Positions 1 to 7,947 of a stretch of DNA of 64,000 nt are shown here, piece after piece; within the stretch, counting starts at the first letter, position 1; each line of letters starts with the position of its first letter. Under the pieces are notes generated by a model. The model was not told the DNA's origin and made no database searches. It saw nothing but the letters and a program-made list of their open reading frames with translations. This DNA is from Deltaproteobacteria bacterium (GTDB lineage: Bacteria; Desulfobacterota; Binatia; HRBIN30; JACQVA1), in contig JACOST010000031.1 of NCBI GenBank assembly GCA_016178705.1, forward strand, positions 124,001-188,000, in the 5' to 3' direction. The position numbers and the translations under genes are program-made.

Positions 1-2
1 AT

Positions 3-599
3 CTCTGGCAGCGCGGATATCAGCGCGTCGCGGGGGTGGATGAAGTGGGCGTCGGGCCCCTCGCCGGTCCGGTGGTGGCGGCGGCGGTCGTCTTCCCGGC
101 TACCGCCCGCATTTGCGGCGTTGATGATTCGAAGATCGTTCGCCGGGCGGCGCGCGAACAACTGGTGGAAGCGATCTACGCACAAGCGACCGCGGTGGGA
201 ATCGGCGTCGTGAGCGTCAAAGACATCGATCGGCTCAACATCTATCACGCCGCGCTCGAGGCCATGCGGCTTGCGATTCTTGCCCTTAGCGTGGAACCCG
301 ATTACCTGCTGGTCGACGCCCGACGCGTTCCGGGAATCGACGTGCCGCAGTTGCCGTTGGTGAAGGGTGATGCGCGCAGCTTCTCCATCGCCGCCGCGTC
401 GATCGTGGCGAAGGTGGCGCGCGATCGCATGATGGTGGAACTCGACGCGAGCTATCCTCACTACGGATTCGCGGTCAACATGGGATACGGCACCAAGGCC
501 CACCTTGAGGCCATTGAGCGCTGCGGCCCGTGCCCCGTGCATCGGCGCTCCTTTGCTCCGGTGCGGCAGCCACGCCTTCCGAGACTTTTTGTGAGCTGA
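3..599 (+). CDS. rnhB: Ribonuclease HII, 5' end outside window
   Basis: RNase HII cuts the RNA strand of RNA-DNA hybrids and removes single ribonucleotides from DNA. The frame is already open at the first bases of the window, so the true start lies upstream and only about 199 codons are seen. The family's first metal-binding motif is clear (DEVGVGPLAGP, first Asp/Glu near base 40), followed by a central LLVDA segment and the KGDARSFSIAAASIVAKVARD block that supplies the later acidic and Lys/Arg residues. The C-terminal GYGTKAHLEAI motif is also typical. It is probably nearly complete, since the family is usually about 190-220 residues. The next gene starts 50 bases downstream with its own promoter-like element. 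Confidence 0.93.
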   Translation, partial: LWQRGYQRVAGVDEVGVGPLAGPVVAAAVVFPATARICGVDDSKIVRRAAREQLVEAIYAQATAVGIGVVSVKDIDRLNIYHAALEAMRLAILALSVEPDYLLVDARRVPGIDVPQLPLVKGDARSFSIAAASIVAKVARDRMMVELDASYPHYGFAVNMGYGTKAHLEAIERCGPCPVHRRSFAPVRQPRLPRLFVS

Positions 600-635
600 T
601 TTGTCCCGTCGCCTTTCGCCGCGTGCCGGCGTAGG

Positions 636-650
636 TATAATCCCCCCAAA
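636..650 (+). promoter_or_regulatory. TATAAT -10 element just upstream of the E2 gene
   Basis: A perfect TATAAT hexamer at 636-641 lies only eight bases before the E2 start codon. No Shine-Dalgarno-like purine run sits between them (the spacer is C-rich). A transcript started about 7 nt after the -10 would begin at or next to the ATG, so a leaderless mRNA is likely. No convincing -35 is visible at 17 bp spacing. Confidence 0.5.
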
Positions 651-1792
651 TGGCTACCGACATCACCATGCCGAAGCTGACCGACACGATGGCCGAAGGC
701 ACCATCGTACGCTGGCTCAAGCACGTCGGTGATCGTGTCGCGGCCGGAGACATCTTAGCCGAGGTTGAAACTGACAAGGCCGACATGGAACTGGAGGCGG
801 AGCACTCCGGTGTTGTGACGGCGATCACCGTCAACGAAGGCGATACGGCTCCCGTCGGTGCAGTGATCGCGGTCCTGGGCGCGGAGAACGAGGGCGTCGC
901 CGCGAGAGACGGCGGAGTGAGTAAGTCGGCGCCCCCGGCAAAGCCAGCCGCGCCCGTACCCCCACCGACTCCGCTGGCTCGACGTGCCGCGCAGGAGCGT
1001 AGTGTTGCGGTCCAGGCCATCGCTGGCAGCGGAGGTCACGGGCGCGTCGTCCGGCGTGACGTTGAGCCGATGCCACAAGCGGCACCGACAGTCGTGCCAG
1101 CGGCGCCAGCGGGTCGAGTGGCGCTTTCGAAGATGCGCCTCACCATCGCGAAGCGCATGGCCGAGGCGAAACGCGACGTGCCGCACTTTTACCTCACCGG
1201 TGAAGTCGAGATGGATGCCGCCATCGCGCTGCGAGCGTCGTTGGAAAAGACCGGGAAGATGCGCGAGCCGGTCACCGTGACTCATCTGCTGATCAAAGCG
1301 GTCGCCCTCGCGCTGCAGCGTCATCCGCGGGTCAACGCGGCCTGGGACAACGATGGCCTGCGGTTCTCCGAGGCGGTCAACATTGGAATCGCTACTGCCG
1401 TCGACGATGGCTTGCTCGTGCCCGTGTTGAAAGGGTGCGAGCGACTGTCCTTGGAGACGATCGCGGCCGCCGCCCGCGCGCTCAGCGGGAAGGCCCGCGG
1501 CGGCCGCTTCTCAGCCGACGAAATGTTGGGTGGTACGTTCACGATCTCCAACCTCGGGATGTTCGACGTCGAAGAGTTTTCCGCCGTGATCAATCCGCCA
1601 CAGGCCGCGATCTTGGCAGTCGGCACTGTAAAGGAGCGCGCGATTGCGCGCGCTGGCGCGCTGGTTGTCGCCAGAACGATGCGCGTGACGCTCTCCTGCG
1701 ATCATCGGGTGCTCAACGGCGTTGAGGGCGCGCAGTTTTTGCAAGAGTTGAAGCGGCTACTCGAAAATCCGGTAGCGCTGGTGATGGAGTAG
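650..1792 (+). CDS. 2-oxo acid dehydrogenase E2 acyltransferase
   Basis: This is the lipoyl-bearing core subunit of a 2-oxo acid dehydrogenase complex, most like pyruvate dehydrogenase E2. Domains in order are an N-terminal lipoyl domain (residues 1-80, lipoylated Lys43 in ETDKAD), an Ala/Pro-rich linker, a peripheral subunit-binding domain (about 110-145, ending GHGRVVRRDVE), and the CAT catalytic domain with the active-site DHRVLNG motif (His352). At 380 residues it is a one-lipoyl-domain E2, shorter than multi-lipoyl versions. No E1 or E3 gene is in the window. It is followed three bases later by lipB and then lipA, so the operon makes a lipoyl protein together with the enzymes that lipoylate it. 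The substrate (pyruvate or a branched-chain oxo acid) cannot be decided here. Confidence 0.93.
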   Translation: MATDITMPKLTDTMAEGTIVRWLKHVGDRVAAGDILAEVETDKADMELEAEHSGVVTAITVNEGDTAPVGAVIAVLGAENEGVAARDGGVSKSAPPAKPAAPVPPPTPLARRAAQERSVAVQAIAGSGGHGRVVRRDVEPMPQAAPTVVPAAPAGRVALSKMRLTIAKRMAEAKRDVPHFYLTGEVEMDAAIALRASLEKTGKMREPVTVTHLLIKAVALALQRHPRVNAAWDNDGLRFSEAVNIGIATAVDDGLLVPVLKGCERLSLETIAAAARALSGKARGGRFSADEMLGGTFTISNLGMFDVEEFSAVINPPQAAILAVGTVKERAIARAGALVVARTMRVTLSCDHRVLNGVEGAQFLQELKRLLENPVALVME

Positions 1793-1795
1793 CGG

Positions 1796-2443
1796 ATGAC
1801 GCTGACCGTGCGGCAACTAGGTCGGATCGACTACGCCGAGGCACTTGCGCTGCAGGAAGAACTCGTCAGCGAGCGGATCGCCGATCGCGTCCCGGATCAG
1901 TTGTTACTGCTCGAACACAATCCCGTCTACACCCTCGGACGCGGCGCCGATGCCGCGGACCTGCGCGGTGCGGAGGTGCAGTTCGGTGTGCCGGCGTTCC
2001 GCGTCAGTCGTGGCGGTGGCGTTACGTTTCACGGAGCGGGACAGTTGGTGGCGTATCCGATCATCAAATTGACGGGAGTCCGACGCGATGTACGATGGTA
2101 CCTGCAGCGCCTCGAGGACGTGGTCATTCGAAGTTGCGCGGCGCTGGGCGTAGTCGCCCATCGCCACTCAAGCGGTACGGGCGTATGGGTTGGCGACGCG
2201 AAGGTTGCGTCGATCGGTGTCGGCCTGCGGCGCTGGGTCACGCTTCACGGACTTGCTGTGAATGTCTCGACCGATCTTTCGTATTTCCGCGCGATTGTAC
2301 CCTGTCGTTTGCCTGGCCTACGCGTCACCTCGTTAGCGGAGCTCCTACCGAGTGCCCCCACGGTTGAGCAGGTTGCCACGGTTGTAGCCCGCGAGTTCAG
2401 TGACCTGTTCGTGGCGAGCGCGATGGAAGAGGTGGCGGCGTGA
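1796..2443 (+). CDS. lipB: Octanoyl-[acyl-carrier-protein]:protein octanoyltransferase LipB
   Basis: LipB moves the octanoyl group from acyl-ACP to lipoyl domains such as the E2 encoded just upstream. The 215-residue protein shows the SRGGGVTFHGAGQ substrate-binding motif (about 71-83), the DAKVASIGVG segment with the catalytic Lys (Lys136), the HGLAVNV strand, and the VPC motif with the catalytic Cys (Cys170). The start ATG is three bases after the E2 stop, and the stop overlaps the lipA start by four bases, implying translational coupling. Length and motif spacing are normal for the family. Confidence 0.96.
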   Translation: MTLTVRQLGRIDYAEALALQEELVSERIADRVPDQLLLLEHNPVYTLGRGADAADLRGAEVQFGVPAFRVSRGGGVTFHGAGQLVAYPIIKLTGVRRDVRWYLQRLEDVVIRSCAALGVVAHRHSSGTGVWVGDAKVASIGVGLRRWVTLHGLAVNVSTDLSYFRAIVPCRLPGLRVTSLAELLPSAPTVEQVATVVAREFSDLFVASAMEEVAA

Positions 2444-3312
2444 GTGTAACCGAGGCATCCGTGGTGCGGCGACGGCATCCCGATTGGATCAAAGTGCGCG
2501 CGCCTGGCGGCGAGGTGTTTCACGATACCAAGCGGACCGTGCGCGAACTGCGGCTGCACACCGTCTGCGAAGAGGCGCACTGTCCGAACATCGGCGAGTG
2601 CTGGAGCCATCGCACGGCGACCTTCATGCTCATGGGCGACGTTTGCACGCGTAACTGCGGCTTCTGCGCGGTGACGCACGGCCGCCCGACGACGCTCGAC
2701 CCCGATGAGCCGATGCGCGTCGCTGAAGGGGTCGCGCGGCTCGGTTTGCGGCACGTGGTGGTAACCTCCGTCGATCGCGATGATCTGGTGGACGGCGGCG
2801 CAGGGCACTTCGCGGCCACGGTTGGCGCCATCAAGGATCTGGTACCGAGCTGTAAGGTGGAAGTCTTGGTCCCCGACTTCCAGGGGGATCTGGCGGCGGT
2901 CGAGACAGTGGTCGACTCACCGATCGACGTGTTCAACCACAACACCGAGACAGTGCCGCGGCTCTACAAGCGCGCACGCGCTGGCGCGCGGTACGAGCGC
3001 ACGTTGGGCGTATTGCGCCAAGCGCGTGACCGGCGTGCCGATCTGATCACGAAGACAGGACTGATGCTCGGTTTGGGTGAAGAGGGTGCCGAACTGCGGC
3101 GTGTCTTTGCCGACCTGCAAGCGGTCGACTGCAACATTCTTACCCTCGGCCAGTATCTACGCCCGACCGCGAGTCACTTGCCGGTCGAACGATATCTGCC
3201 GCCCGATGAATTCGTCGCGCTGCGCGCTGAAGCGCTCCAATTCGGCTTCCGGCACGTCGAATCTGGGCCGCTGGTGCGCAGCTCCTATCACGCCTGGGAA
3301 CACGTCTTGTAG
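2440..3312 (+). CDS. lipA: Lipoyl synthase LipA
   Basis: LipA is a radical-SAM enzyme that inserts two sulfurs into protein-bound octanoyl groups, completing lipoate. The auxiliary cluster cysteines are C43, C48 and C54 (CEEAHCPNIGEC). The radical-SAM cluster cysteines are C69, C73 and C76 (CTRNCGFC). The C-terminal RSSYHA motif carries the serine (Ser282) that ligates the auxiliary cluster. I chose the GTG start at 2440, whose four-base overlap with lipB suggests coupling. The 290-residue length is typical. With lipB and the E2 gene this forms a complete endogenous lipoylation set. Confidence 0.97.
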   Translation: MSVTEASVVRRRHPDWIKVRAPGGEVFHDTKRTVRELRLHTVCEEAHCPNIGECWSHRTATFMLMGDVCTRNCGFCAVTHGRPTTLDPDEPMRVAEGVARLGLRHVVVTSVDRDDLVDGGAGHFAATVGAIKDLVPSCKVEVLVPDFQGDLAAVETVVDSPIDVFNHNTETVPRLYKRARAGARYERTLGVLRQARDRRADLITKTGLMLGLGEEGAELRRVFADLQAVDCNILTLGQYLRPTASHLPVERYLPPDEFVALRAEALQFGFRHVESGPLVRSSYHAWEHVL

Positions 3313-3394
3313 CGCCGACTGGGTGGACACTGCGGGGGTTTTCTGCAATGGTCGCGGGCGGTTTGGCAGAGTTGCAGGCGCGAGGGGGCGGTGA

Positions 3395-4000
3395 ATGATC
3401 AAATTGTATGACCATCCGGATTGTCCGTTTGCTCAGAAGGTCCGGGTGGTGCTGGCCGAGAAGGAATTGGAATTTGAGCGGGTGTTCGTCGATCTGCGAG
3501 CGGGCGAGCAGCGCACCCCCGAGTTTCTCAAGCTGAACCCCTACGGCAAGGTACCGGTGCTCGTCGATGAGGAGTTGGTCGTCTACGATTCGACGATCAT
3601 CAACGAATATTTGGAGGACGAGTATCCCCACCCGCCGCTGATGCCGTCGGATTCCGCCGGTCGGGGGCGCGTGCGCACTCTCGAAGACTATTGCGACAAT
3701 TCCTTTCTGCCAGTGGCGACACTGGTGTTGACCGAATTGGCCAAGGGCGAGGGCGAGCGCGACAACGAGAAGCTGAAGCGGTACCAAGCCGAATTGGCGC
3801 GCGCGCTCATCCGCTTGGAAGGCGCGCTCGATGGCAAGGAGTTTCTAGCGGGAGAGTTTTCACTCGCCGATGTCGCCTTCGCGCCGCGGGTATTGATCCT
3901 GCCCCAGCTGGGGGTCGAGCTCGATCCGCGCTTGCGTCAGGTGCCGGCGTGGATTGAGCGCCTGCGCCAACGCCCCAGCGTACAAGTACTGGAAGCGTAG
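3395..4000 (+). CDS. Glutathione S-transferase family protein
   Basis: A 201-residue two-domain GST. The N-terminal thioredoxin-like domain (1-78) carries the CPFA motif with Cys10, a position used by omega/SspA-like GSTs. It is followed by the cis-Pro region (GKVPVLVDEE) and the DSTIINEYLED glutathione-binding loop. The C-terminal helical domain has the conserved FLAGEFSLADVAFAP motif near residue 150. A Cys rather than Tyr/Ser at the active site suggests a thiol-transfer or reductase role rather than classical conjugation. The start ATG follows a GA-rich stretch (GCGAGGGGGCGGTGA). The natural substrate cannot be inferred. Confidence 0.9.
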   Translation: MIKLYDHPDCPFAQKVRVVLAEKELEFERVFVDLRAGEQRTPEFLKLNPYGKVPVLVDEELVVYDSTIINEYLEDEYPHPPLMPSDSAGRGRVRTLEDYCDNSFLPVATLVLTELAKGEGERDNEKLKRYQAELARALIRLEGALDGKEFLAGEFSLADVAFAPRVLILPQLGVELDPRLRQVPAWIERLRQRPSVQVLEA

Positions 4001-4056
4001 CCGGCGCGTAGCGGCAGCTGGCAAGCTCGCAGAACAGCGATTGAGGAGGGGGAACG

Positions 4057-4806
4057 ATGGAATATCTGGATGGACTGTTCCGTTGGCTCCATGTGCTAGC
4101 CGGGATCGTTTGGATTGGGCACCTCTACTTCTTCAACTTCGTGAACGGCCCGTTCGCGGCCACCATGGACGCGGAGACCAAGAAGAAGGTCGTACCTGAG
4201 TTGATGCCGCGCGCCCTCTATTGGTTCCGCTGGGGCGCGGTGTGGACGTGGGGGACCGGCGTACTGCTGCTGTTGCTGGTCTACTACCACTCGAATCTCG
4301 TGTTCAAGGACATGCAGTCCAACTGGGGTCTGCCGGCGTTCATCATGATCGCGGTGACATTCCTCGGCGTGTTTGCCTACGACATCCTCTACAAGGGTCC
4401 ACTCAAGGACTTGCAGAAGGGCTTCATTGGAGGCGTGATCCTCGCGACTGTGGTCGTGTGCCTGATGGCATGGTTCGCCGGGTTCAGCTACCGGGGCTAC
4501 GCGATTCATCTCGGCGCGATGTTCGGCACCATCATGGCCTTCAACGTCTGGTTCCGCATCTGGCCGTCGCAACAGAAGATCATCACGGCGGTCAAAAATG
4601 GGGAGGCGCCAGACGCGGCGCTGGTCGCGTTGGCGGGCTTACGCTCCCGCCACAATACCTACATGTCGGTGCCGCTGGTGTTCATGATGGTGAGTCAGCA
4701 CGTCCCTTCGGCTGCGAGTCCGCTGATCGTGGCGGCGATCGTTCCGATCGGTTTTGGCCTCGTTTATCACCTCTACGACCGCGCACCCAAAGTGAAAGGT
4801 TTCTAG
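4057..4806 (+). CDS. Urate oxidase N-terminal-domain (PuuD-like) membrane protein
   Basis: A 249-residue integral membrane protein with about seven hydrophobic segments. The opening segment (FRWLHVLAGIVWIGHLYFFNF) matches the membrane domain found at the N-terminus of PuuD-type urate oxidases. Here the C-terminal cytochrome c part of true PuuD is absent, as in many proteins of this domain family whose function is unsettled. Conserved His residues in the first segment could bind heme. A strong Shine-Dalgarno (GAGGAGGGGG) precedes the ATG. It converges with the cupredoxin gene, separated by 13 bases. Confidence 0.75.
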   Translation: MEYLDGLFRWLHVLAGIVWIGHLYFFNFVNGPFAATMDAETKKKVVPELMPRALYWFRWGAVWTWGTGVLLLLLVYYHSNLVFKDMQSNWGLPAFIMIAVTFLGVFAYDILYKGPLKDLQKGFIGGVILATVVVCLMAWFAGFSYRGYAIHLGAMFGTIMAFNVWFRIWPSQQKIITAVKNGEAPDAALVALAGLRSRHNTYMSVPLVFMMVSQHVPSAASPLIVAAIVPIGFGLVYHLYDRAPKVKGF

Positions 4807-4819
4807 TCGCCCCACGTCT

Positions 4820-5569
4820 TCATTTGTTCGGAAAGCTGAAGCTGATTTCCTTGGCCTCTTTCGGGGCGAGGGAGACTCTCGCGCTGCTGGTCCCGAGGCG
4901 TTCGTGCCAGGCGGCGATCTCGTAGTCGCCAGGGGGTAGGTTGCGCAATTCGAATTTCCCGTCGGCGCCGGTCACCGCGAAGTACGGGTGATCGAACACA
5001 CCGAGATAGGCTTTCATCCACGGATGGATGTCGCACTTGAGTTCGATGACGGCCTCGGGTTTGTCGATGGTTACATTGCGCGCCGCGCCCCGTACCGGCA
5101 GCATGAAGTTCCATCCGCTCGCAATTTGGGGAACCCCGTGAACGTTGTGAACCAAGGGATCGCCGTTCATGAAGCGAATCGGTTGCCCACTTTGAGCACC
5201 GGCGACGCGCGGCACGAACACGCAACCCTTCTGGTCGATGACCACCGGTGCTTCCGGAACCGCGAAACTGCGGACACCGAGTCCGTTCGTTACATAGACC
5301 AACACGTTCGCGAGGCTGCCGTCTTTCACGACTACATCGTCGGGGTAGATAGGTCCGTCGTGCTGCGCGGCGCACTCGGCGAAGCTGCCGAGTTTCAGTG
5401 CAGCAGGTTGTGGCGCGGCGCCTTCGAATTGCACACGTCCGCCGACCGAACCGACTGTCGACAAATCGAGCGGAGTTACCGGGCGCTTTGCGGGAGCCGA
5501 CTGGTTGTCCGAACAGCCGGCACTGAGGATGACGAACAATAGTGCCAGCGCAAATTGCTTGAGCATCAC
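4820..5569 (-). CDS. Secreted cupredoxin / carboxypeptidase-regulatory-domain lipoprotein
   Basis: A 249-residue exported lipoprotein. It opens with a signal peptide and lipobox (LSAGC, Cys19). The central part resembles plastocyanin-like cupredoxins: a histidine in the DPLVHNVHG segment and a CDIHPWM motif supply candidate Cys, His and Met copper ligands in the classic type 1 C-x2-H-x2-M spacing. The C-terminal 60 residues form a carboxypeptidase-regulatory/beta-sandwich fold (GKFELRNLPPGDYEIAAWH). Proteins of this build are often annotated as methylamine-utilisation or copper-binding proteins. An electron-transfer or copper-holding role outside the membrane is inferred; no redox partner gene is adjacent. 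Confidence 0.78.
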   Translation of the reverse strand: MMLKQFALALLFVILSAGCSDNQSAPAKRPVTPLDLSTVGSVGGRVQFEGAAPQPAALKLGSFAECAAQHDGPIYPDDVVVKDGSLANVLVYVTNGLGVRSFAVPEAPVVIDQKGCVFVPRVAGAQSGQPIRFMNGDPLVHNVHGVPQIASGWNFMLPVRGAARNVTIDKPEAVIELKCDIHPWMKAYLGVFDHPYFAVTGADGKFELRNLPPGDYEIAAWHERLGTSSARVSLAPKEAKEISFSFPNK

Positions 5570-5650
5570 GATCTCCTTGGCGCAGCCTCACGCTGCGATG
5601 AATCGGTGTACGGGGTCGCGGTTGTTGAGGCAAGTCAGGGTCTGGCCACC

Positions 5651-5679
5651 TTGACTCGTCGATGCCGCTAAGACATAAC
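5651..5679 (+). promoter_or_regulatory. Sigma-70-type promoter of the rubrerythrin operon
   Basis: TTGACT at 5651-5656 and CATAAC at 5674-5679 are separated by exactly 17 bases, a good sigma-70 match at the -35 and a fair one at the -10. The predicted transcription start falls at about 5686, just before the palindromic operator at 5690-5702. Confidence 0.55.
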
Positions 5680-5689
5680 GCCGACAACT

Positions 5690-5702
5690 AGGAATAATTC
5701 CT
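5690..5702 (+). promoter_or_regulatory. Palindromic operator, probably Fur/PerR-type
   Basis: AGGAATAATTCCT is a perfect 6-1-6 inverted repeat placed a few bases after the predicted transcription start and three bases before the AAGGAGG ribosome-binding site of the rubrerythrin gene. The AT-rich dyad with a central A resembles half-sites bound by Fur-family repressors, and such a regulator is the third gene of this operon. Autoregulation by that protein is inferred. Confidence 0.5.
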
Positions 5703-5718
5703 GATAAGGAGGATCACG

Positions 5719-6144
5719 ATGGCCAAGGCTCTGAAGGGAACCAAGACGCACGAAAATTTGAAGGGCGCGTTTGCGGGCGAATCGCAAGCGAATCGCCGCT
5801 ATCTGTACTTCGCACGGCGCGCGGATATCGAGGGTTACCCCGACGTTGGGGGATTGTTCCGCGATACGTCGGAAGCCGAAACTGGCCACGCGTTCGGCCA
5901 CCTCGACTTCCTCAAGGAGGTCGGAGACCCCTGCACCGGCGTGCCGATCGGTGACACCGAAAAGAATCTCAAGTCGGCGGTCGAAGGCGAGACCTACGAG
6001 TACACCGAGATGTATCCCGGGTTCGCGAAGACTGCGCGAGGCGAAGGCTTCGACGAGATCGCCGAGTGGTTCGAAACTCTGGCGCGTGCCGAGAAGTCGC
6101 ACGCCGGCCGCTTCCAGAAGGGATTGGACAGCCTGTCCCTGTAA
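5719..6144 (+). CDS. Rubrerythrin (ferritin-like diiron domain only)
   Basis: A 141-residue four-helix ferritin-like protein. The family reduces hydrogen peroxide in the cytoplasm with a diiron site. Glu/His ligand motifs are visible in GESQANRRY (about residue 21), SEAETGHA (about 51-58), [12 protein letters not shown] (about 90) and [11 protein letters not shown] (about 123-133). The C-terminal rubredoxin domain of classical rubrerythrin is missing, so an external electron donor is needed. A strong AAGGAGG Shine-Dalgarno and a palindromic operator lie directly upstream. It heads an operon with a DUF3501 gene and a Fur-family gene, a context that points to peroxide or iron stress. Confidence 0.93.
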   Translation: MAKALKGTKTHENLKGAFAGESQANRRYLYFARRADIEGYPDVGGLFRDTSEAETGHAFGHLDFLKEVGDPCTGVPIGDTEKNLKSAVEGETYEYTEMYPGFAKTARGEGFDEIAEWFETLARAEKSHAGRFQKGLDSLSL

Positions 6145-6194
6145 GCATTTTGGCGGCGGCGGGAGAATGTCCGCCGCCGCCCAGTGTTCTCGCC

Positions 6195-6785
6195 ATGGAA
6201 CCGATCCGTCTCGACCAAGTCATCGGCCTCGATCGATACGAACGCGAACGCGACGAGTTTCGTCGCCGCATTATCGCGTTGAAGAAGCATCGCCGCGTGA
6301 GCGTGGGCGAGGACATTACGTTCGTCTTCGAGAATCGGGATACGGTCTTTTTCCAGATTCAAGAGATGCTGCGCGCCGAACGCATCACCGATCTCGACAA
6401 GGTGCGCGAGGAACTGGACTGCTACAATGAACTCATCCCGCACCCCGGTGAACTGAGCAGCACGATGTTGATCGAGATCACTGAGCAGGAGCACATTCGC
6501 GAGCGATTGGTGCGCCTTCACGGCATCGAAGAGGCCGTGCGGTTCGAGATCGGCGACGTCGGCGTCAAGGGTGAGTTCGAGGCCGGCCGTAGCAAAGAAG
6601 ACAAATTGAGCGCGGTGCAGTACGTGCGCTTCGCGTTCGACGCGGCTGCGCGCCAACGGTTTGTGAGTGGCCGCGATTCCGTTCGATTGGTTGTGGATCA
6701 TCCCCACTATCAAGCGGCGACACTCCTTGATGACGTCGTGCGCCGCGCGTTAGCGGACGATTTCGCCGACGGCCGCACAGCATGA
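6195..6785 (+). CDS. DUF3501 family protein
   Basis: A 196-residue cytoplasmic protein matching the DUF3501 family, whose molecular function is unknown. It is Arg/Glu-rich and begins [19 protein letters not shown]. The open frame extends further upstream, but the ATG at 6195 gives the family's usual N-terminus and avoids overlap with rubrerythrin. It sits 50 bases after rubrerythrin and overlaps the following Fur-type gene by four bases (ATGA). DUF3501 genes often accompany rubrerythrin, so a role in the same peroxide/iron response is inferred from context alone. Confidence 0.8.
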   Translation: MEPIRLDQVIGLDRYERERDEFRRRIIALKKHRRVSVGEDITFVFENRDTVFFQIQEMLRAERITDLDKVREELDCYNELIPHPGELSSTMLIEITEQEHIRERLVRLHGIEEAVRFEIGDVGVKGEFEAGRSKEDKLSAVQYVRFAFDAAARQRFVSGRDSVRLVVDHPHYQAATLLDDVVRRALADDFADGRTA

Positions 6786-7204
6786 AGGCCGCGCACCCCG
6801 AGACTCCGCGAAGCTCCAGCGCACGGCGCACGCGCCAGCTCGACGCAACCTATGACGTGGTACAGGCGGCACACGACCATCCGGCGGCCGAGCAAGTGCA
6901 CGAGCGTGTGCGCCGGCGGCTACGCCGTGTCAGTCTCGGGACGGTCTACCGGAATCTTCAAAAACTGGCGGCCGAGGGTCGCATCCGTATCGTCGAACTC
7001 GGGCCGCGCCGTACCCGCTTTGATGGACGACTCGACGAGCACGAACACTTCATGTGCGACGCCTGCGGGTCGATCAGTGATCTGCCGACGAACGCCGGGA
7101 ATCTGGCGGGCGCGGCACACCTCCGCAGAGCCGGATTTGGTATCGACCGCCACACGCTTACCTTCTTTGGGCTCTGTCCCGCGTGCCGACGAGCTCACGA
7201 GTGA
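6782..7204 (+). CDS. Fur/PerR-family transcriptional regulator
   Basis: A 140-residue metal-dependent repressor. The N-terminal winged helix includes the recognition segment VSLGTVYRNLQKLAAEGRI (about residues 50-70). The dimerisation domain has the EHEHFMCDACGSISDL metal-binding region (about 90-105) and a C-terminal CPACR motif, giving the two CxxC pairs of a structural zinc site. The TVYRNLQKL helix and operon with rubrerythrin favour a PerR-like peroxide sensor over an iron-responsive Fur, but this is inference. It overlaps the DUF3501 gene by four bases and probably represses the operon through the dyad at 5690. Confidence 0.9.
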   Translation: MKAAHPETPRSSSARRTRQLDATYDVVQAAHDHPAAEQVHERVRRRLRRVSLGTVYRNLQKLAAEGRIRIVELGPRRTRFDGRLDEHEHFMCDACGSISDLPTNAGNLAGAAHLRRAGFGIDRHTLTFFGLCPACRRAHE

Positions 7205-7247
7205 CCGTCTTTTCGTGGCCAATCGAACCTGTTAAGGTCTGCCGTGC

Positions 7248-7898
7248 ATGGACTTGCCGCGGCTGATTCCAATCTTTCCGCTGCCCAATGTCGTGCTGTT
7301 TCCCGGCGTGCCACTACCGTTGCACATCTTCGAGCCGCGCTATCGGGAGATGGTCCGTGATGCCCGCGTGAGCGATCAGGTGATCGGCATGACATTGCTT
7401 CGTGGCGACTGGCAAAAGGACTACCACGGCACTCCACCGATCTTCTTGACGGGTTGCGCTGGTCGAATGGTCAGCGCCGAAGCGCTCCCCGACGGTCGCT
7501 TCAACATTCTGTTGCACGGGATCCGCGAGTTCAGCATTGTGCGGGAGACTGGCGATAAAATGTATCGCCAGGCCGAGATCGTGTGGCGTCCGTCGGTGTT
7601 GGGGGCGACCATCGGCAGCGAGCGCCGCCGCTACCTGTCGACGCTTCTCGATCGCTTCCTGATGAGCCAACCGGAGACTCCGGCTCGCAAGCTGTTGCGG
7701 GATCCCTCGCTCTCGGACGAATTGCTGGTCAACTTCTTCTGCTACGCGCTCGAGCTAGCGCCCCTGGAGAAGCAGGGGCTGCTGGAAATGACGTCTCTCG
7801 ATGCGCGCGCTGGCGCGCTGGGCGAGGTGCTCGAATTTCGCCTCGAAGAGTTGCGCCTCGCCGGCCGCGCTCCGCTCGGGAATGATCGTTGCCACTGA
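7248..7898 (+). CDS. Lon N-terminal (substrate-binding) domain protein
   Basis: A 216-residue stand-alone version of the Lon protease N-terminal domain (PUA-like LON_substr_bdg). The opening IPIFPLPNVVLFPGVPLPLH and FEPRYREMV are the signature of the family. There is no ATPase or peptidase domain, so it is not a protease. Such proteins are common in bacteria and their role is unclear. A helical C-terminal part (SLSDELLVNFFCYALEL) follows, as in full Lon. The next gene's open frame overlaps its end, and I place that gene's start 49 bases downstream. Confidence 0.88.
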   Translation: MDLPRLIPIFPLPNVVLFPGVPLPLHIFEPRYREMVRDARVSDQVIGMTLLRGDWQKDYHGTPPIFLTGCAGRMVSAEALPDGRFNILLHGIREFSIVRETGDKMYRQAEIVWRPSVLGATIGSERRRYLSTLLDRFLMSQPETPARKLLRDPSLSDELLVNFFCYALELAPLEKQGLLEMTSLDARAGALGEVLEFRLEELRLAGRAPLGNDRCH

Positions 7899-7947
7899 GC
7901 GGCCGCGGCTACATCACATTGACATTGCGGCTGTCGCTGAATACGAG

